Positions 11,750 to 24,135 of a DNA stretch of 64,000 nucleotides are shown one piece after another. Source of the DNA: Scalesia atractyloides (lineage: Eukaryota > Streptophyta > Magnoliopsida > Asterales > Asteraceae); the NCBI GenBank assembly GCA_947069175.1, contig CAMTDV010000028.1:70540157-70604156 (forward strand), in the 5' to 3' direction. The notes below the pieces were generated by a model, which was not told where the DNA came from, did not search any database, and saw only the letters and a list, made by a program, of their open reading frames with translations. Made by a program: the position numbers and the translations under genes. Each line of letters opens with the position of its first letter. Position 1 is the stretch's first letter.

Positions 11750-12296
11750 CTCAGGTCCCGAAAAGGCAACTTCCCCTCGTTAATATGATTGATAATTAAC
11801 TGTCGGTGGTGGGATTAGAATTTTTGGATTTCTGTAGTGTCGGTGATTATTTTAACAATTCCATTAATTAATTACTTACTTTAAAACAAAATATATTTTA
11901 CAACAATTAAACTGATCTCCTTTCAAGATTCTAAGTTGAGTTGCACTAATTTCAGTTGAGAGGAGGCGTGGTGGAACCCGCTCCAAATCATGTTTGAACC
12001 TGTTGGAACCCGTATTCATCGTGTGTCGGTGTTCCTGTGAACCTACCCCTACGTCGTCTTCCAACCTCAACACGAGCGCTCTCTCGTCATCTTTCAATGG
12101 ATACTCATCACCGATTAAAAAACCATTGAAGTAACCATAAGGGTCGGTGGTGATGTAGTCCGATGCCTGAATGGGGGCACTTAAAGATGCTTCATCCACC
12201 CTAAGAGAAATTGAGATTGGTGCCATTACATAATATATGTTTAAAATTCAAACTTGACCCTGAATGGTTTAATAAAGATTATTTAAAAAAGATAAT
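11750..12296. other. Spacer upstream of the glycosyltransferase-like gene; unassigned 116-codon frame
   Basis: This should contain the minus-strand gene's promoter. A minus-strand frame at 11876-12226 gives 116 residues with a fairly protein-like start (MAPISISLRVDEASLSAPIQ) and an acidic middle. I recognise no domain and find no flanking exon, so it may be a gene remnant. Confidence 0.3.
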
Positions 12297-13569
12297 AGTA
12301 AACTAAAAATTTACACTATGTGATTTGCACAAGGATCAACTTTACACCTTATTTTGAAAATCGATCAATTTTACACCCCGACGTCTTCGACATCTACCAG
12401 TGTTTATCCCTCTACAATCTTATCTAAGGACATTTTAATAATCTTACCTATATTTATAAAGTAATCTACACGTTTACATCTTGTGGTAAGGCCACTCGGT
12501 GTGGGGCTGTCCCAGGCCCGGCTTCGGCCGACGACGCCCCCAACACCGCGCCGGGTGGGTCGTCGGCGTCGCAGGCATCGGCCTGCAGCCGATAGGGACG
12601 ACTGCTTTCTCTCTCCCATTCTCTACACACAACTATATACATACATACATTATATATAATATATATTTAGCCCCGTGCTACATTTCCTAGGTTCATCTTC
12701 TTTAGGTCCGTCCTCACACCCATCCTACGTGGCGGGTCGTCCTCCAGGGAAACCCGTCACCCACACCAGTAGCCTAAATTCTCCCTCATCTCTCTGTGTC
12801 TCTGCAGACTAGTTTTTCTGGCAAGAAGCCACAGTTTCCGGCGAGCAAAAACTGCACCGCAATACCGTAGTTGGCCCCACCATTCGTTATCACCACCGCG
12901 AACCGACTTTGTCAACCGCCAGTAGACCATAGAAACTCCAACCGTCGTTCCCCGACTGTCCAACGACACTCGCTTCCCATATATGTTCTCTTTTTGCAAA
13001 AATCTACAATGCTTGTCTGTCTATGTTTATGCCAATTTAGGTATGTAACCGGCTGAATCAAAAGTGTGTACAAGTAATGTATGGCTAACAATTAAAGAGG
13101 ACAAACTGTTTTCATGCTATATATAGTTTCAACAGGGTATATTAAATAAATAATAACTTTCATCATTTGCATCTGAATTGGTTGAGTTTGGTCATCAACT
13201 AGTTTGATAAATAAACTCAAAGGATACTATTTGTATGATCTTTTGTGACCTGTATATATAAGCATCGTAGTGGGATGATTTGGTGGGGACAGTAGAACTA
13301 GGTGGTTATCGGAGAAGACGAGCTGTAGGTTTTGCTCCGGTGGTCGGAACATGCCGGAAGTTAGCTTAATATCGCCGAAGAAGATGAGTTGCAGGTGTAA
13401 ACTGCGTAGGCAACCACAGGGTGTAAAAGTGGAGTTTACTCTAATTATTTTACTATCAGGTAAAAATGACTTTTCTCACACAAAGGGGTGAACATTGATT
13501 GATTTTGAAAATGTTGGGGTTAAAGTTTATCCCGCAACAGACCATAAGGTGTAGAAATGAGTTTAATCT
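12297..13569. mobile_element. Mutator-like element, 1.27 kb, possibly carrying host sequence
   Basis: The left end AGTAAACTAAAAATTTACAC and the complement of the right end (AGATTAAACTCATTTCTACA) align with each other for ~80 bases, up to the words around 12350-12375 and 13480-13500. The flanks AAAGATAAT (12288-12296) and AAAGATAGT (13570-13578) match at 8 of 9 positions, the duplication length of Mutator-like elements. The interior contains a nested GC-rich Harbinger-like MITE (12490-12774) and more balanced-composition sequence with a minus-strand frame (12757-12999, 80 codons) that I cannot assign. It could be a captured gene piece. Confidence 0.6.
12490..12774. mobile_element. PIF/Harbinger-like MITE, 285 bp, nested
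   Basis: Begins GGCCACTCGGTGTGGG and ends CCCACACCAGTAGCC, which form an inverted repeat of ~16 bases with two mismatches. Both flanks are TAA (12487-12489 and 12775-12777), the 3-base duplication typical of PIF/Harbinger transposition. The first 110 bases are strikingly GC-rich for this window. No coding capacity. It lies inside the element at 12297-13569, so it inserted later or was carried along. Confidence 0.65.
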
Positions 13570-13944
13570 AAAGATAGTTTTAAATGAAAATTCTCCATTA
13601 GACTCCCAAACCCATTCAAACTCAATATGTAAAGTCTAGTTATTAAATGAGTTACGATACTTGTTGGAGCTCGTTTAAGGTCAACTTAATTAAAGGTTTT
13701 GACAAATCAATGTCGAGGGGTTCATAGTTGAGTAGTAGTATTCTCAAATTCATAATCTCTTCATAACTTGCACTTTTCATCTCAAATTCATCATCCCCTG
13801 ATCGCTAAAGTTCATGACAATTCGTTGGTTGGTCTTTGTGCTTTTTTGGGATAATCATCAAATTAACCACATTGATCAAGATGATTAACAAAATACCTAT
13901 TGACTTTTTAACATTGCCAATAAACTAGAGTGCGTCTTGTGTAA

Positions 13945-14125
13945 TTTGGCACATCAAATTTTAATTTGGCGCAACATATTTAAATTTGGCACGAAGAATT
14001 TAATATGGCGTATCACCTTGGCGCATGAGACGAACTTGGCACAACAGATTTGGCACGAGAGATCACCTTGAAGCAACAAATTTGACACAATGAATCACTT
14101 TGGCGCAACAAATATGACAAAACAA
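13945..14125. repeat. Degenerate short repeat, TTGGCRCA motif
   Basis: About ten or eleven imperfect copies of a 14-20-base word built on TTGGCRCAACAAAT occur in a row, with variants such as TTGGCACGAAGAAT and TTGACACAATGAAT. All copies have the same orientation. They lie immediately before the gag fragment at 14208-14468 and may belong to the same decayed retroelement. Confidence 0.6.
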
Positions 14126-14207
14126 ATTAGAGGGACACATGTATACACCAACCTAGATCGACCGCCAACTCTTTGCCTAAAGAACAACAAAACTATAGTT
14201 CATACAC

Positions 14208-14468
14208 TTGTGCGTTGTTAGAAGAAACACAACTATGAACATATGGCCTAGAGAAGACGAATCGATTGAAGATTTTATCAACAGACACAACAAAGAATGT
14301 CTCGAGATAGGTGACGTGAGCGAGGACTTACTACGCGCGCATTTCACCAACACAGTACGATTTGATAATCTCATTCGCACAATCTCCGACAAGGATGGGA
14401 TGCCAAAAGAATGGGACAAAGTGATGTCGGCAGCCAAGCCAAGGTATGGGCTTATGCATTTGTCATAA
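14208..14468 (+). pseudogene. Ty3/gypsy gag capsid fragment
   Basis: An 86-codon frame includes EDESIEDFINRHNKECLEIG and KDGMPKEWDKVMSAAKPRYG, the pattern of the retrotransposon gag (capsid) domain: a 'slxdFinRfnkexl' helix followed by the 'WDklmxaA' segment. Only ~80 of the usual several hundred residues are present. No zinc knuckle, protease or LTR is seen around it. A 5'-truncated and 3'-truncated relic, not expected to function. Confidence 0.7.
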
Positions 14469-15055
14469 ATATTCTTTTTTAGCGATCAATTATATTACCT
14501 TAATGTCATGCCAACAAACAACAACAAAATCGATCGTTAATTTGTTAGGGTGAGGGAATTCCTCTTTCAATAGGTTGTTAATTAGTTGTATTTGAATAAC
14601 ATAAAAAGAATAACGCCGAAAAAATAAAGAATGGGAAGATGTGCTGGTAGAAGAGAATACGTGGGAAGCACTATTAAATAACACAATAACAAATTAAGCG
14701 ACTTTATGCTCATCCATACATTGACAAACCACCATAATTAATTAAACCATTGCCACCCATCCATCTTACTCTCAGTACCTATATTTAACTTATATGTTTT
14801 ATTTTTGTTTAAGCTTCTTTAATCTCAATACAGATATTATAACTTTTATGCTTTGTTTTTGTGTAAGCTTCTTTAATTAGATAATTATATATGACAAAGT
14901 ATATATGGTTAAGGTCAAACTACAATAAAATATGGTTGAAATATATAAGAAGGTTGAGAAGCAAAAAATAAGACCTCAAGTGTCTTAAAAAACATAAAAA
15001 AGACACATAAACATCACGCACCGTTATATAAGGTAAACACACTGTGTACTAGATC
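14469..15055. other. Spacer
   Basis: AT-rich sequence with a short imperfect duplication of TTTGTTTAAGCTTCTTTAAT near 14803-14876. No gene supported. Confidence 0.4.
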
Positions 15056-15280
15056 ACAAACCGATGTTTCCAGACTTTTAATCAGAACGAGGATACAAGT
15101 CTATTAATGTAAAACTTTTCTCGAAACAGTGCTCTAAATAAAGAAAACAGTGCTTCAGTTCGAGTGTTTGAAATTCTAATTAACAAAACTCAAGTCGTTT
15201 AGAGCATTGTTTCGATGTAAGTCTTAAATCAATAGACTCGTATCCTTATTCTGATTAAAAGGCCGAAAAATCGGTTTGGA
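15056..15280. repeat. Long imperfect hairpin, ~80-bp arms
   Basis: The left arm (15056-15138) contains ACAAACCGAT, CTTTTAATCAGAA and GAGGATACAAGTCTATTAAT. The right arm (15199-15280) is its reverse complement with roughly one difference in seven bases, around a ~60-base loop. It may be a foldback MITE whose duplication is lost, or a small-RNA precursor. It lies ~400 bases upstream of the EXO70 start codon. Confidence 0.65.
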
Positions 15281-15687
15281 ATTTGAAAAAAAAGCTTAAC
15301 TATGTTATATTTTTTTAACGACGAACTATTTACAAAAAAAAATAAAAAAGTTCGAACCACTATTGATAAATAACTAAGTTAATATTATTATCGGCTAAAA
15401 ACAACTAGTTTTAATTATTTAAATCTAACTTGTGAAAAATAAATAAATAAATTTAAATAACAAAAAACACACGTTAAACGGCGTTCTGTATTTAAGGGGA
15501 AAAAACAGAAAAACATAAATAAATAAAAAAAAAGTAATACTAACCATCCTCCATCATTTACGCTCGTCTTCTCCACTTCCAAAATTATACGTTCATCTCC
15601 TCTCCCTCCTCTTCCCTTCTCTCTTCCTCTCCCCACCATTTTTCTTCTTATCCCCCAAATCACAACCACCTTTCATCCTCCATTTCA
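15281..15687 (+). promoter_or_regulatory. EXO70 upstream region with CT-rich leader
   Basis: The ~100 bases before the start codon (about 15555-15660) are almost pure C/T with repeated CTCTTCC words, a common feature of plant 5' untranslated leaders. No clear TATA box could be fixed. The region further upstream is A/T-rich. Confidence 0.4.
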
Positions 15688-17614
15688 ATGGAGAACACAA
15701 ATCCACCACCGTCTGAAACCTCTAACGAAAACGCTGATCTTTACACAAAAGTTGACGGACACCAAACGTCCTCCGTTGGTCCACAAGACGGTAAACTCCA
15801 CGAAAAAACATAGATCAATTCATTTCTCTTTTAGCTACCGATGAAAAATCAGACTCATCTGAAATAATCGAATCCGTTCAGATTTTCGTTGATCTGTTCG
15901 ATGTTAAGGTCGTTGAATACGAATCCGGTTCGAAGAGATGGATCCAGCTCAACGAAAATGAATCCGCGAGTTTTCTAGAGTTTGTTGATCGAAATGCGAA
16001 GCTGATAAAATCTATGTCGAGATTTCATTATGATGAAAATTACCCAGTCGTAATCAATAGGATAACCGGTGTTCAAGAACGTGCGTTGTGTATACTGGAG
16101 GCTGAATTTAAATTGATTCTCGACGATTATCAAACGTCGTACGATCGAGATCAAGATAAGGATGAAGCAAAACAGAAAGAGTTGAAGTCTTCCGCAAGCA
16201 ATGTTCAAGATGTTGCAGAAGCAGAATTACCGGATCAATCTGAAGCTGAGCATGAGAAAGATGAATTTCTAGGATATTCGGATGAATGATGTCAGTTCTA
16301 AAAGAACTAGCTAATGGATTGATAACAGGAGGTCATGTAACAGAATGTAGTGAATTGTATTTCTTCGTTAGAAGAAATGCAACCGAACAGAATTTGAAGA
16401 ATTTTCGGTTTGAGAAGTTTTCGATCGATGAAGCACAGAAGATGCAGTGGGAGCCGATAGAGAAAGAGGTTTCGTCGTGGATGAAGATGTTTAAATACTT
16501 TTGCTCCTCGCTTTTACCTAGCGAGCGGAGGCTCGCGGAAGCTGTGTTTTCTGGCCACACCGCGATTTCGAATAACTTATTCGGAAATCTAACTCAAATT
16601 GTTCTCTCTTACTTTCTCAGTTTTGCAGAAGCGGTTATGATGACGAAACGATCCGCTGAGAAACTGTTTAAGTTTCTAGACGTTTATGAAGCTGTTAGAG
16701 ATAACGTTCCTCTTGTGGAGCAGTTACTTTCGGACGAATGGCTGCCACAACTCAAATCCGCAGAGTCGTTGATATGCACAATGCTAGGGGACTCTATTTA
16801 CAACATTTTTATTGAACTTGAACTCTCGGTTAAATCTGATGTGGTGAAAACACCGGTTCCTGGAGGAGCGGTGCATCCGTTAACTCGTTACACTATGAAT
16901 TATCTAAAATACGCGTGCGAGTACAGCGACACACTGGAGCAAGTGTTTAAAGAGCATAAACGAATAGACCGAGTTGAATCAGTGACTGACTTACCAAGTT
17001 CACAAGAGCACCACCAAGGCGGGAATGGATCGCCTTTCCAATCCCAGATAGCAAAGATCATGGATCTGCTTGATGCAAACCTGGAGGCAAAATCCAAGCT
17101 GTATAAAGATCCATCATTGAGCTTGATTTTCATGATGAATAACGGGCGGTACATTTTGCAGAAAACAAAGGGGACAGGAGAAATGAGAACCTTGATGGGC
17201 GATCCATGGGTCAGGAAACGGTCCTCGGATCTAAGGAACTACCACACGAATTACAAGCGAGAGACGTGGACGAAGTTGTTGCAGTGTTTGAGTCATGAAG
17301 GATTGAATGTGAATGGGAAAGTGATGAAGCCGGTGTTGAAAGAGAGGTTCAAGAGTTTCAATTCAATGTTTGATGAGATTCACAAATCACAAACAACTTG
17401 GGTTGTGAGTGATGAGCAGCTTCAGTCAGAATTGAGGGTGTCGATATCAGCGATAGTTATACCTGCGTATAGGTCGTTTATGGGGAGGTTCAGTCAAGTT
17501 TTTACTCCGGGGAGGCAAACGGAAAAGTATATTAAGTATCAACCGGAAGATATAGAGAATTGTATTGAGGAGCTGTTTGATGGGAATGCAGCTCAGCTAA
17601 GCAAGAAAAGATAA
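15688..17614 (+). CDS. EXO70 exocyst subunit, EXO70B-like (two frame breaks)
   Basis: Intronless gene of ~642 codons, the usual length for plant EXO70. EXO70 is a rod-shaped exocyst subunit that binds membrane phosphoinositides and tethers secretory vesicles; B-clade members act in defence and autophagy-linked traffic (family knowledge). N-terminal sequence includes SASFLEFVDRNAKLIKSMSR. The C-terminal EXO70 domain covers about the last 380 residues, with NNGRYILQKTKGTGEMRTLM, GDPWVRKRSSDLR and the C-terminal helix region RFSQVFTPGRQTEKYIKYQP, where lipid-binding basic residues are expected. Two frame breaks: one base short in the A run at 15803-15808, causing a TAG at 15811, and one at 16285/16286, ending the middle frame after GYSDE just before MMSVLKELANGLITGG. 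Both fit a missing A. Start at 15688 follows a CT-rich leader. Clade B is my inference. Confidence 0.85.
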
Positions 17615-18825
17615 TTAATGATGAATCAAGATTCAAGAAACATGTAAAGAGTTAAGGTTGAAAGTAATATCCGAGACTTAAGATTACCTTGTTATCATGG
17701 GACCAAACAACGTATGCAGTTGCATGCATTTGAGTTATGTGGTTCTTTTTTTTGTGCAATCATCTACTTCCTTTATAATGGATATCTCTCTCTATATCTC
17801 TTATGTTTTTATGAATCCACAAGTCTATGTGTGTAGTAGTTTTGCGCCCATGGTCACATGGCCATAGGGGGCGCCAAACTCCGCTCCGCTAGGGCGTGAG
17901 TGTGGTAACAGTGGCGGATCTAGAAAATCTTCGTGGGATAACGTTTTATAAAAAATGGTAACAAAATAAAAAAAACGTCATTTTTTTCCAAAATTTACAC
18001 TAGCGTCGGATGCTACCCCTTTCCCTAAGGTAAGTCCGCCCCTGTGTGGAAACGGGCGCCGACCCTTAGATTAATTTTATCTATGATGGTAAATGACAAG
18101 AACACATCCATGGATGTCACTCCACCTAAAATACCAATGACATAACCAAACACGGGGCTAATGAAAGGGATAGATGATGAAGCAAAATGTTAAGAATATC
18201 AACTATATAGTATTATATTATGTATTTTTGATGATTAGTTTTCTTATGAAATTATTTGAACATGTTAAGATGATTAGTTTGCTTGTAACTTATTTTATAA
18301 AAGATGTGTATGTTTTCAAGATCAACTGAGAAATGAAGACATCAATTTCATATTTCACAAATCGTTTTCTCCTAGCTTAGATTATTCCAAGTTAGTGTAT
18401 ATTATCTTCCTTATTTTACTTTTGTTAGCAAACAACTTATGTAACTAGCTTTGCACACAAGTCATGCTCGGGCCTTAAAATTTTAGAGACTCAAAGCCCT
18501 TGCTTCACTTGAATGACCCTTGGGCCGGCCCTCGGGCCAACTATATCATAACTATACATTCTGTGACAAAGGGAAAAGACGTATGAGAACTATTCATTCA
18601 CTCTTTTATGAGGTTGACTTTAAATGACGGATTTGAAATACAACTTGTTGCAACTTATAACCACTAAATTTAAACTTGTAGCATGTCTATTGATGTAGGG
18701 TGGAGATGTGTCTTATTGATGGAATAAAACGATTTTTATCATTTTACACATAAGGACTTGTGTTAAATTTTAAAACGAGTTGCGGAAATTTGGAGTGCAA
18801 AATTGTATAAGCTAATCTAAGGCTT

Positions 18826-18898
<73 letters not shown>

Positions 18899-20039
18899 TT
18901 GGTCTCATCATACCTATTTTAATATGTCATTTTTAAAAATGTTATGTATGAGTCAACTTAGGCCTTCCCAGTAAATGTTTAATTAAAAAAGTGCGTCTAT
19001 GTGTTGCCTAAGTGGTAACAGCTTTTTTTTCACCCAAACTCCTATAACACATAGCCTAAGTTAGTGTAGACACTTAATTTGGTGAAAGTAGATTTTGTGT
19101 AACTCAAGACATATATAGTTGATATACTAAAGTGTCATGAACAGAATCCAATTATTTTTTTTTATCATTATTATCCAACAAATAAGGTAGTGTTTTGATT
19201 ATCATAGTTGTTAAATTTCGTCGTGACATAACTTCAATGTTTGGAAAATTGGATAAGTTTGAGGGAAGTGGCTTCAGACAAAGAGGACGCACTTCCTTCT
19301 CACCGCACTGAGGTTGAGTGCCGATAGTGGCAGCAACGGTGAAGTGTTAGTGGTCATATGGAACTAAAACCATTGTAAAACCATTGTAAGCTATAAGACG
19401 TATGTCGTATCGTTTGTATGTGCAACAAATATGGGTTTACAGATCAAATGGCTTTCGATTCCCACCAGACTAGTTCTCATGTTTGGGTTGTTAGCCATCG
19501 CGATGCCTCCTCCTTCATCATTATTACCCATACCGTTAGTAAAATTTTGTCTCATACACGATCATTACCCGTTGGGTATCGGACATACCTGCGGATATCA
19601 GGTATACCCGCGAGGATTTTCATGTATATATATTTTTACTTTCATTTATAATCTTATGTTTTAAAATCTATATAATATATTAAATTATAATAAATAACAT
19701 ACATATCATCATCACCACAATAATATTGATATTTTAAAAAAATCTATATATATTATAATGGACTGAGTTATAATACAAAGGGGTTTAAAAACAAGAAGTG
19801 TAAAAAGCTAACATAGAGTGATAAGTGTCCATGGAAGAACCAAGCGAGAATGGTAATTTTGTCCACAAGAAAAAATTATACACATGCAAGTCGCATGCTA
19901 TCCCCCCCGGTCCCCCTAGCTTTTAAACATCCGTAACTTTTACACATCATTTTTTTAAATTATACCATAAAATCGAGTGTCTTTTTATCTTTAATACGAG
20001 TACCATATTGTTATATAAAAAAATCGAAAACATAGTTGC
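17615..20039. other. Spacer with transposon scraps and a (TA)n tract
   Basis: 17615-17800 is probably the EXO70 3' untranslated region. At ~17910 a fragment starting CAGTGGCGGATCTAG resembles the end of a common plant MITE, and a related piece lies at ~31560-31745. A TAYCCG-rich stretch at 19560-19620 looks like a MITE end. No gene supported. Confidence 0.4.
18827..18898. repeat. (TA)n microsatellite
   Basis: About 70 bases of almost pure TA dinucleotide with one AA interruption. Confidence 0.95.
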
Positions 20040-20610
20040 GTGTTATACAATGGACATGAAGTAAAACACAATGGAAAATAGACTAAAAACACAATCGATG
20101 ACAACAAGTAAGAGACACATTAGACAACAGACTAAAACACAATGGACATAATGTATAACACAATTACATAACATATAACACAATGTGTACTCGAACTAAA
20201 AATTACAATGGAAAGTAAACTAAAAACATAATTGATGATAGCATATGAAAGACACAATTGATTACATTAGATAAAAGACACAATGCACAATAGACTAAAA
20301 CACAGTGGACAACAGACTAAAAGCACAATGAACAACAAACTAAATCATAATAAACAACAAATAAAACACAATGGATAGCAGATTAACACAATGACCTGAT
20401 CATTTAACACAATGTATAGAAAACCCAGATATAATACCATCTTCATTATGTCATACCTCGTGTCATAGGTTCTGATAAAAACGCAATAGATAGAATCCAA
20501 ATTAACATTGTGTTATAAGTTTTGACAATAACACAATGTATAGAAACCCTGGTAAAACGTAATGACCAAAACCCAGCTAAAGACACTAAGGAGAAATTTA
20601 ACACAATACA
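20040..20610. repeat. Degenerate array of ACACAATG-type words
   Basis: Over ~570 bases the word ACACAATG, or a one-base variant, recurs some twenty times at irregular spacing of about 15-35 bases, often followed by GACAACAGACTAAA. All copies are on the same strand. There is no coding frame. Confidence 0.7.
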
Positions 20611-23003
20611 AAAAAAAAACCCAGTTAAAATGAATTTTTTTTATATGACAATATCATACTCATATAAAGGATAAAAAACGCTCATGATTATGGTGAAATT
20701 TTCTTTTAAAAAGAATGTCGTATGAAAAAGTTTGGACATTTTAAATTGATGGAAAGAATTGGCATATGCCTTGCATGTGGAGAGAGAAAGTTAATAAATA
20801 TAAGATCCTCTTTATGCCTTTCCAATATATTTTTTCCTAAAACTAATCTCAACCCTCCAAATCCAATATCAATGGACTATAATCCTTTTACCTTTCTTAT
20901 TATTTTACCCTTTGTATTTTATCTTAATCCATATTATAATATTAATTTCAAAAAAATAATTTTATATTTTATAGCTGAATAATGTCATCAAAGTATACAT
21001 AAGAACAGTTGCAAAAATGAAACACTACTGATAAATTTAAATACTTAAAAGTTTTTCGGGTAAACAGGTATAGTTATGGGTAATTGGGTTAGGTATCATC
21101 TAATCTCATACGCATGAAATATTTTATTAACATATCCATACCTGGCCAATACCCATTGGATATCAGGTATATCAGTCCTAAATGCTTTAGATTTCGATTA
21201 TACCCGTCAGACTCAAATATTTTTGTAATCCATGTAGGTAACAGAGACATACAAGGGTCATGTACAATAATAACTTATTTTTATTGGTTATTAGTTTTGA
21301 TACAATTGATTAACTTGAGCAGATCAAATTCAGGGGTTGACTAGTTTGTATTACTCAAATAAACTCCTATGCAATTTATTTTTACCTCAAAAACGGTTAA
21401 ACTTTCTAACACAATAAACCCACCCTTGGCGCTTCACTGCTAGACCTTCTCAATGCATATTTGACAATGTATATTGATGACATGGCAAGGAAATCGATAA
21501 AAATTACATTGGAGGTCATAAAGTTTCTGTTGAACGGCCGTGACTACCTACGGCATATTTGAGAAGAGTTGTGGAGCCATTACAATAAAACAATTAATGT
21601 TTCAAAGATAAAATATTCAAATGGTGATATAATTTAATAGCAACTAATAATATAATTTAATAGCAAAGCAGTTCAAGAGTTATGAACTTATATTTTAACA
21701 GTAATAAAATTTAATAAGAAACAAATTCCAAATCAACTTACACAATTTAAGAGTACAAGTTTCACCAAATATTTAATTAGTTTATTATAGTTAATTTTTA
21801 TAATTATAGTTAATAGCTTTAGTATAATTTTAATCACGTAAAAAAAAATCACATCTATCATATAGAAAAGAATTTGATTATTAAATAAATGTAAAAGGTG
21901 ATAATGATGTGCGTTCGCTGTTTGCTTATGTTTAATAGCTTTATCTATCCAATTTCAGTAATTATCCATGCAATTAGAAGTAGTAACTAAATTCTTTACT
22001 TGTTGGACTTTGTTGTGTTAGAAACAATGAGCTTACATGTATTACTGCAGTTTTATTTGTCTTAGTATTCATAATTGTCATAGTTTTTTAGCTACTGAGG
22101 TAGATGTTGATTAATTATGTGGAACTAATCAAGACCTAAAAGATAAATTATATGTTATTTTGTATTCTTTTAACACTGGATGCTGCTAGTGGCTACTTTT
22201 ATGTTCCTGAAGGAATCAAGTTATGCTATTATCCTTAATAAGGTATAGCTATGTCACACTGGTGTGTTTTTCATATGAATAAGGCAGCACAAGTTGTTGA
22301 AACATCGGCTAGGCAATTCCGTAAGTTCGTTGTTCACCACGTGATCAACGGCTAGCTTTTCTTTATCTTGCAAATATATACTGCAGAATAGTAGGCGAAA
22401 GGGTTTTAGAGTTTGTTGGTGAGTTCTGGAAGGTTCTTCCAGATGCACCACATGATGTAATCGACAATACAGATGAATCTGCTGCATTACGGCTGGTATG
22501 TCGCCATGTTGGTTTAACTTCATACTCGTGTCTAATAAGCTGTAAGATTCAGATGTCCTTATATTTGTACTTATGATTATACCATAAACGTTTTCTGGTT
22601 TGGAACGACGTTTTTCTATCTTATAACCTTGCAGCATTTTTTTAATCTATAGCCTATAGTCCTATAGCGTGGCAATGTGATACAAACTCACCCCCTTTGC
22701 TTAATAATTATTCTTATGCATGCATTGTGTATTTTATAACTTAGCATAACCAAATTTATGTATGTGCTGTAGAGTTGGCAAAATGGGCGGATCGGAAACA
22801 GGTCAAAACTGATTATCTATAACTGGTTAAAATGAGCCCCTCACTCTTTTTATTAAAGTTGTATAAATAGTTAATATATCAAATCATAACATCATCATAC
22901 TAAGTAACTCCCACCAATAGCAAAGCTAAGGTGGGTTTGAGAAGGGTAAGATGTAGTTAGCCTTACCTCTACCCCGTAGGAATAGATGGTTGCTTCCAGT
23001 GAA
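20611..23003. other. Spacer, possible exon remnant at 22380-22500
   Basis: AT-rich with no defined element. A second TAYCCG-rich patch lies at 21055-21240. At ~22383-22497 the plus strand reads without stop as ...ERVLEFVGEFWKVLPDAP..., which looks like a piece of a protein, but I cannot name the family or find neighbouring exons. Confidence 0.3.
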
Positions 23004-23466
23004 CTTTGAAATATCATATATTCCTTTTATTTTCAATTCAATATTTTCCTTTATTGTGCCTTACATTTTATTCCTTTCCTTTTTCTTTCATGTTACCGCT
23101 GCTGCTATCTTTGGGCCTTTTGAGACTTTGGTGGGCTGCTGTTCTTTTGGGTCTTGTTCGTTTAGGGCAGAAGCCCTTGTTCGTTATAAGGGGGCGTGGC
23201 TTTGGGATCGTTACACAATCAACAGCCATTTCATTGCAGGCTTGTCTCTCTCTCTAGAACCTTCTACTCTGGTTCTTTTCCAGTCGTCCGCTCAAGTGTT
23301 TAGAGATCTTGGTTTTATCTTTGTTTTGTAACAGATCAGTTCTTGATCTGGGTTGTCTGTTTACGCCGGTAATCTTGCCGGATTAGTTCTGTACTCATTT
23401 GGAATTAATCACGCCGATTGGTGTCACAATAAAGTTATTTGTGTTCTTGATATCTTGTTGTTGACA
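23004..23466 (+). repeat. 5' LTR of copia element 1
   Basis: 463 bases, ending GTTGTTGACA next to the PBS. Paired with 28510-28974. Confidence 0.85.
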
Positions 23467-23478
23467 TGGTATCAGAGC
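23467..23478 (+). other. Primer-binding site of copia element 1
   Basis: TGGTATCAGAGC abuts the LTR end and matches the initiator tRNA-Met 3' end complement. Confidence 0.85.
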
Positions 23479-24135
23479 ACTAGTGCTCTTAGGGTTCCTG
23501 TTCCGTTGACCGCTGCTTTCTAGGTTTTCAATCAAGATCCGTCTTGATTGTTGAAGGCCGCTATTCACTCTCGGATTCTTGGTAGTTTCTGCGAATATGC
23601 CGAATCCGGGTTTTTTTGTGGTGTTCATCTGCTTGGAGGCTCTATTTTTCTTTTTGAATAATCTAAAACCCTAAACATCAAGGGTTTACTGTGCTGTGAA
23701 GGGGTCTCGTTGTCTCTTTTTAGGGCAAACCAACAGACTTTGATACTTGTCTTCTGATCAGGTCTTGTAACCCTAAGTGAAGGTTACAAGCCTGATCCGC
23801 TGGAGTTATTCGCACCCACTATGAGAGTATTCTGACCTTCTCTTTAATTTTCGATTGTTTGCATCACTGAGTCAGTTTATCTAGGCATTTTGATACCGGG
23901 TTAGTGAAGACCGGCTTGATTTGGGACACAGAGAGGGTTCACTCTGTTGCATTCTTGTTGATTATTTGTTTTCTGTGTTTTTTTTCTAATATCTGTGTTG
24001 GTCTATTTTGAGTTTGGCTCCCTTGACATAGTTTGCAGAGGCACCTTTTGAGTGACGAACCTATGATCAGACTCACTGTCTTGCGTCGCAGTAGTTATTA
24101 CTAAAATTGTTTTTTTATGTGATTGCATGTTATCA

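Noticed and set aside
13945..14125. CRISPR array
   Set aside because: Repeats are degenerate and spacing is irregular, and the genome is clearly a plant's.
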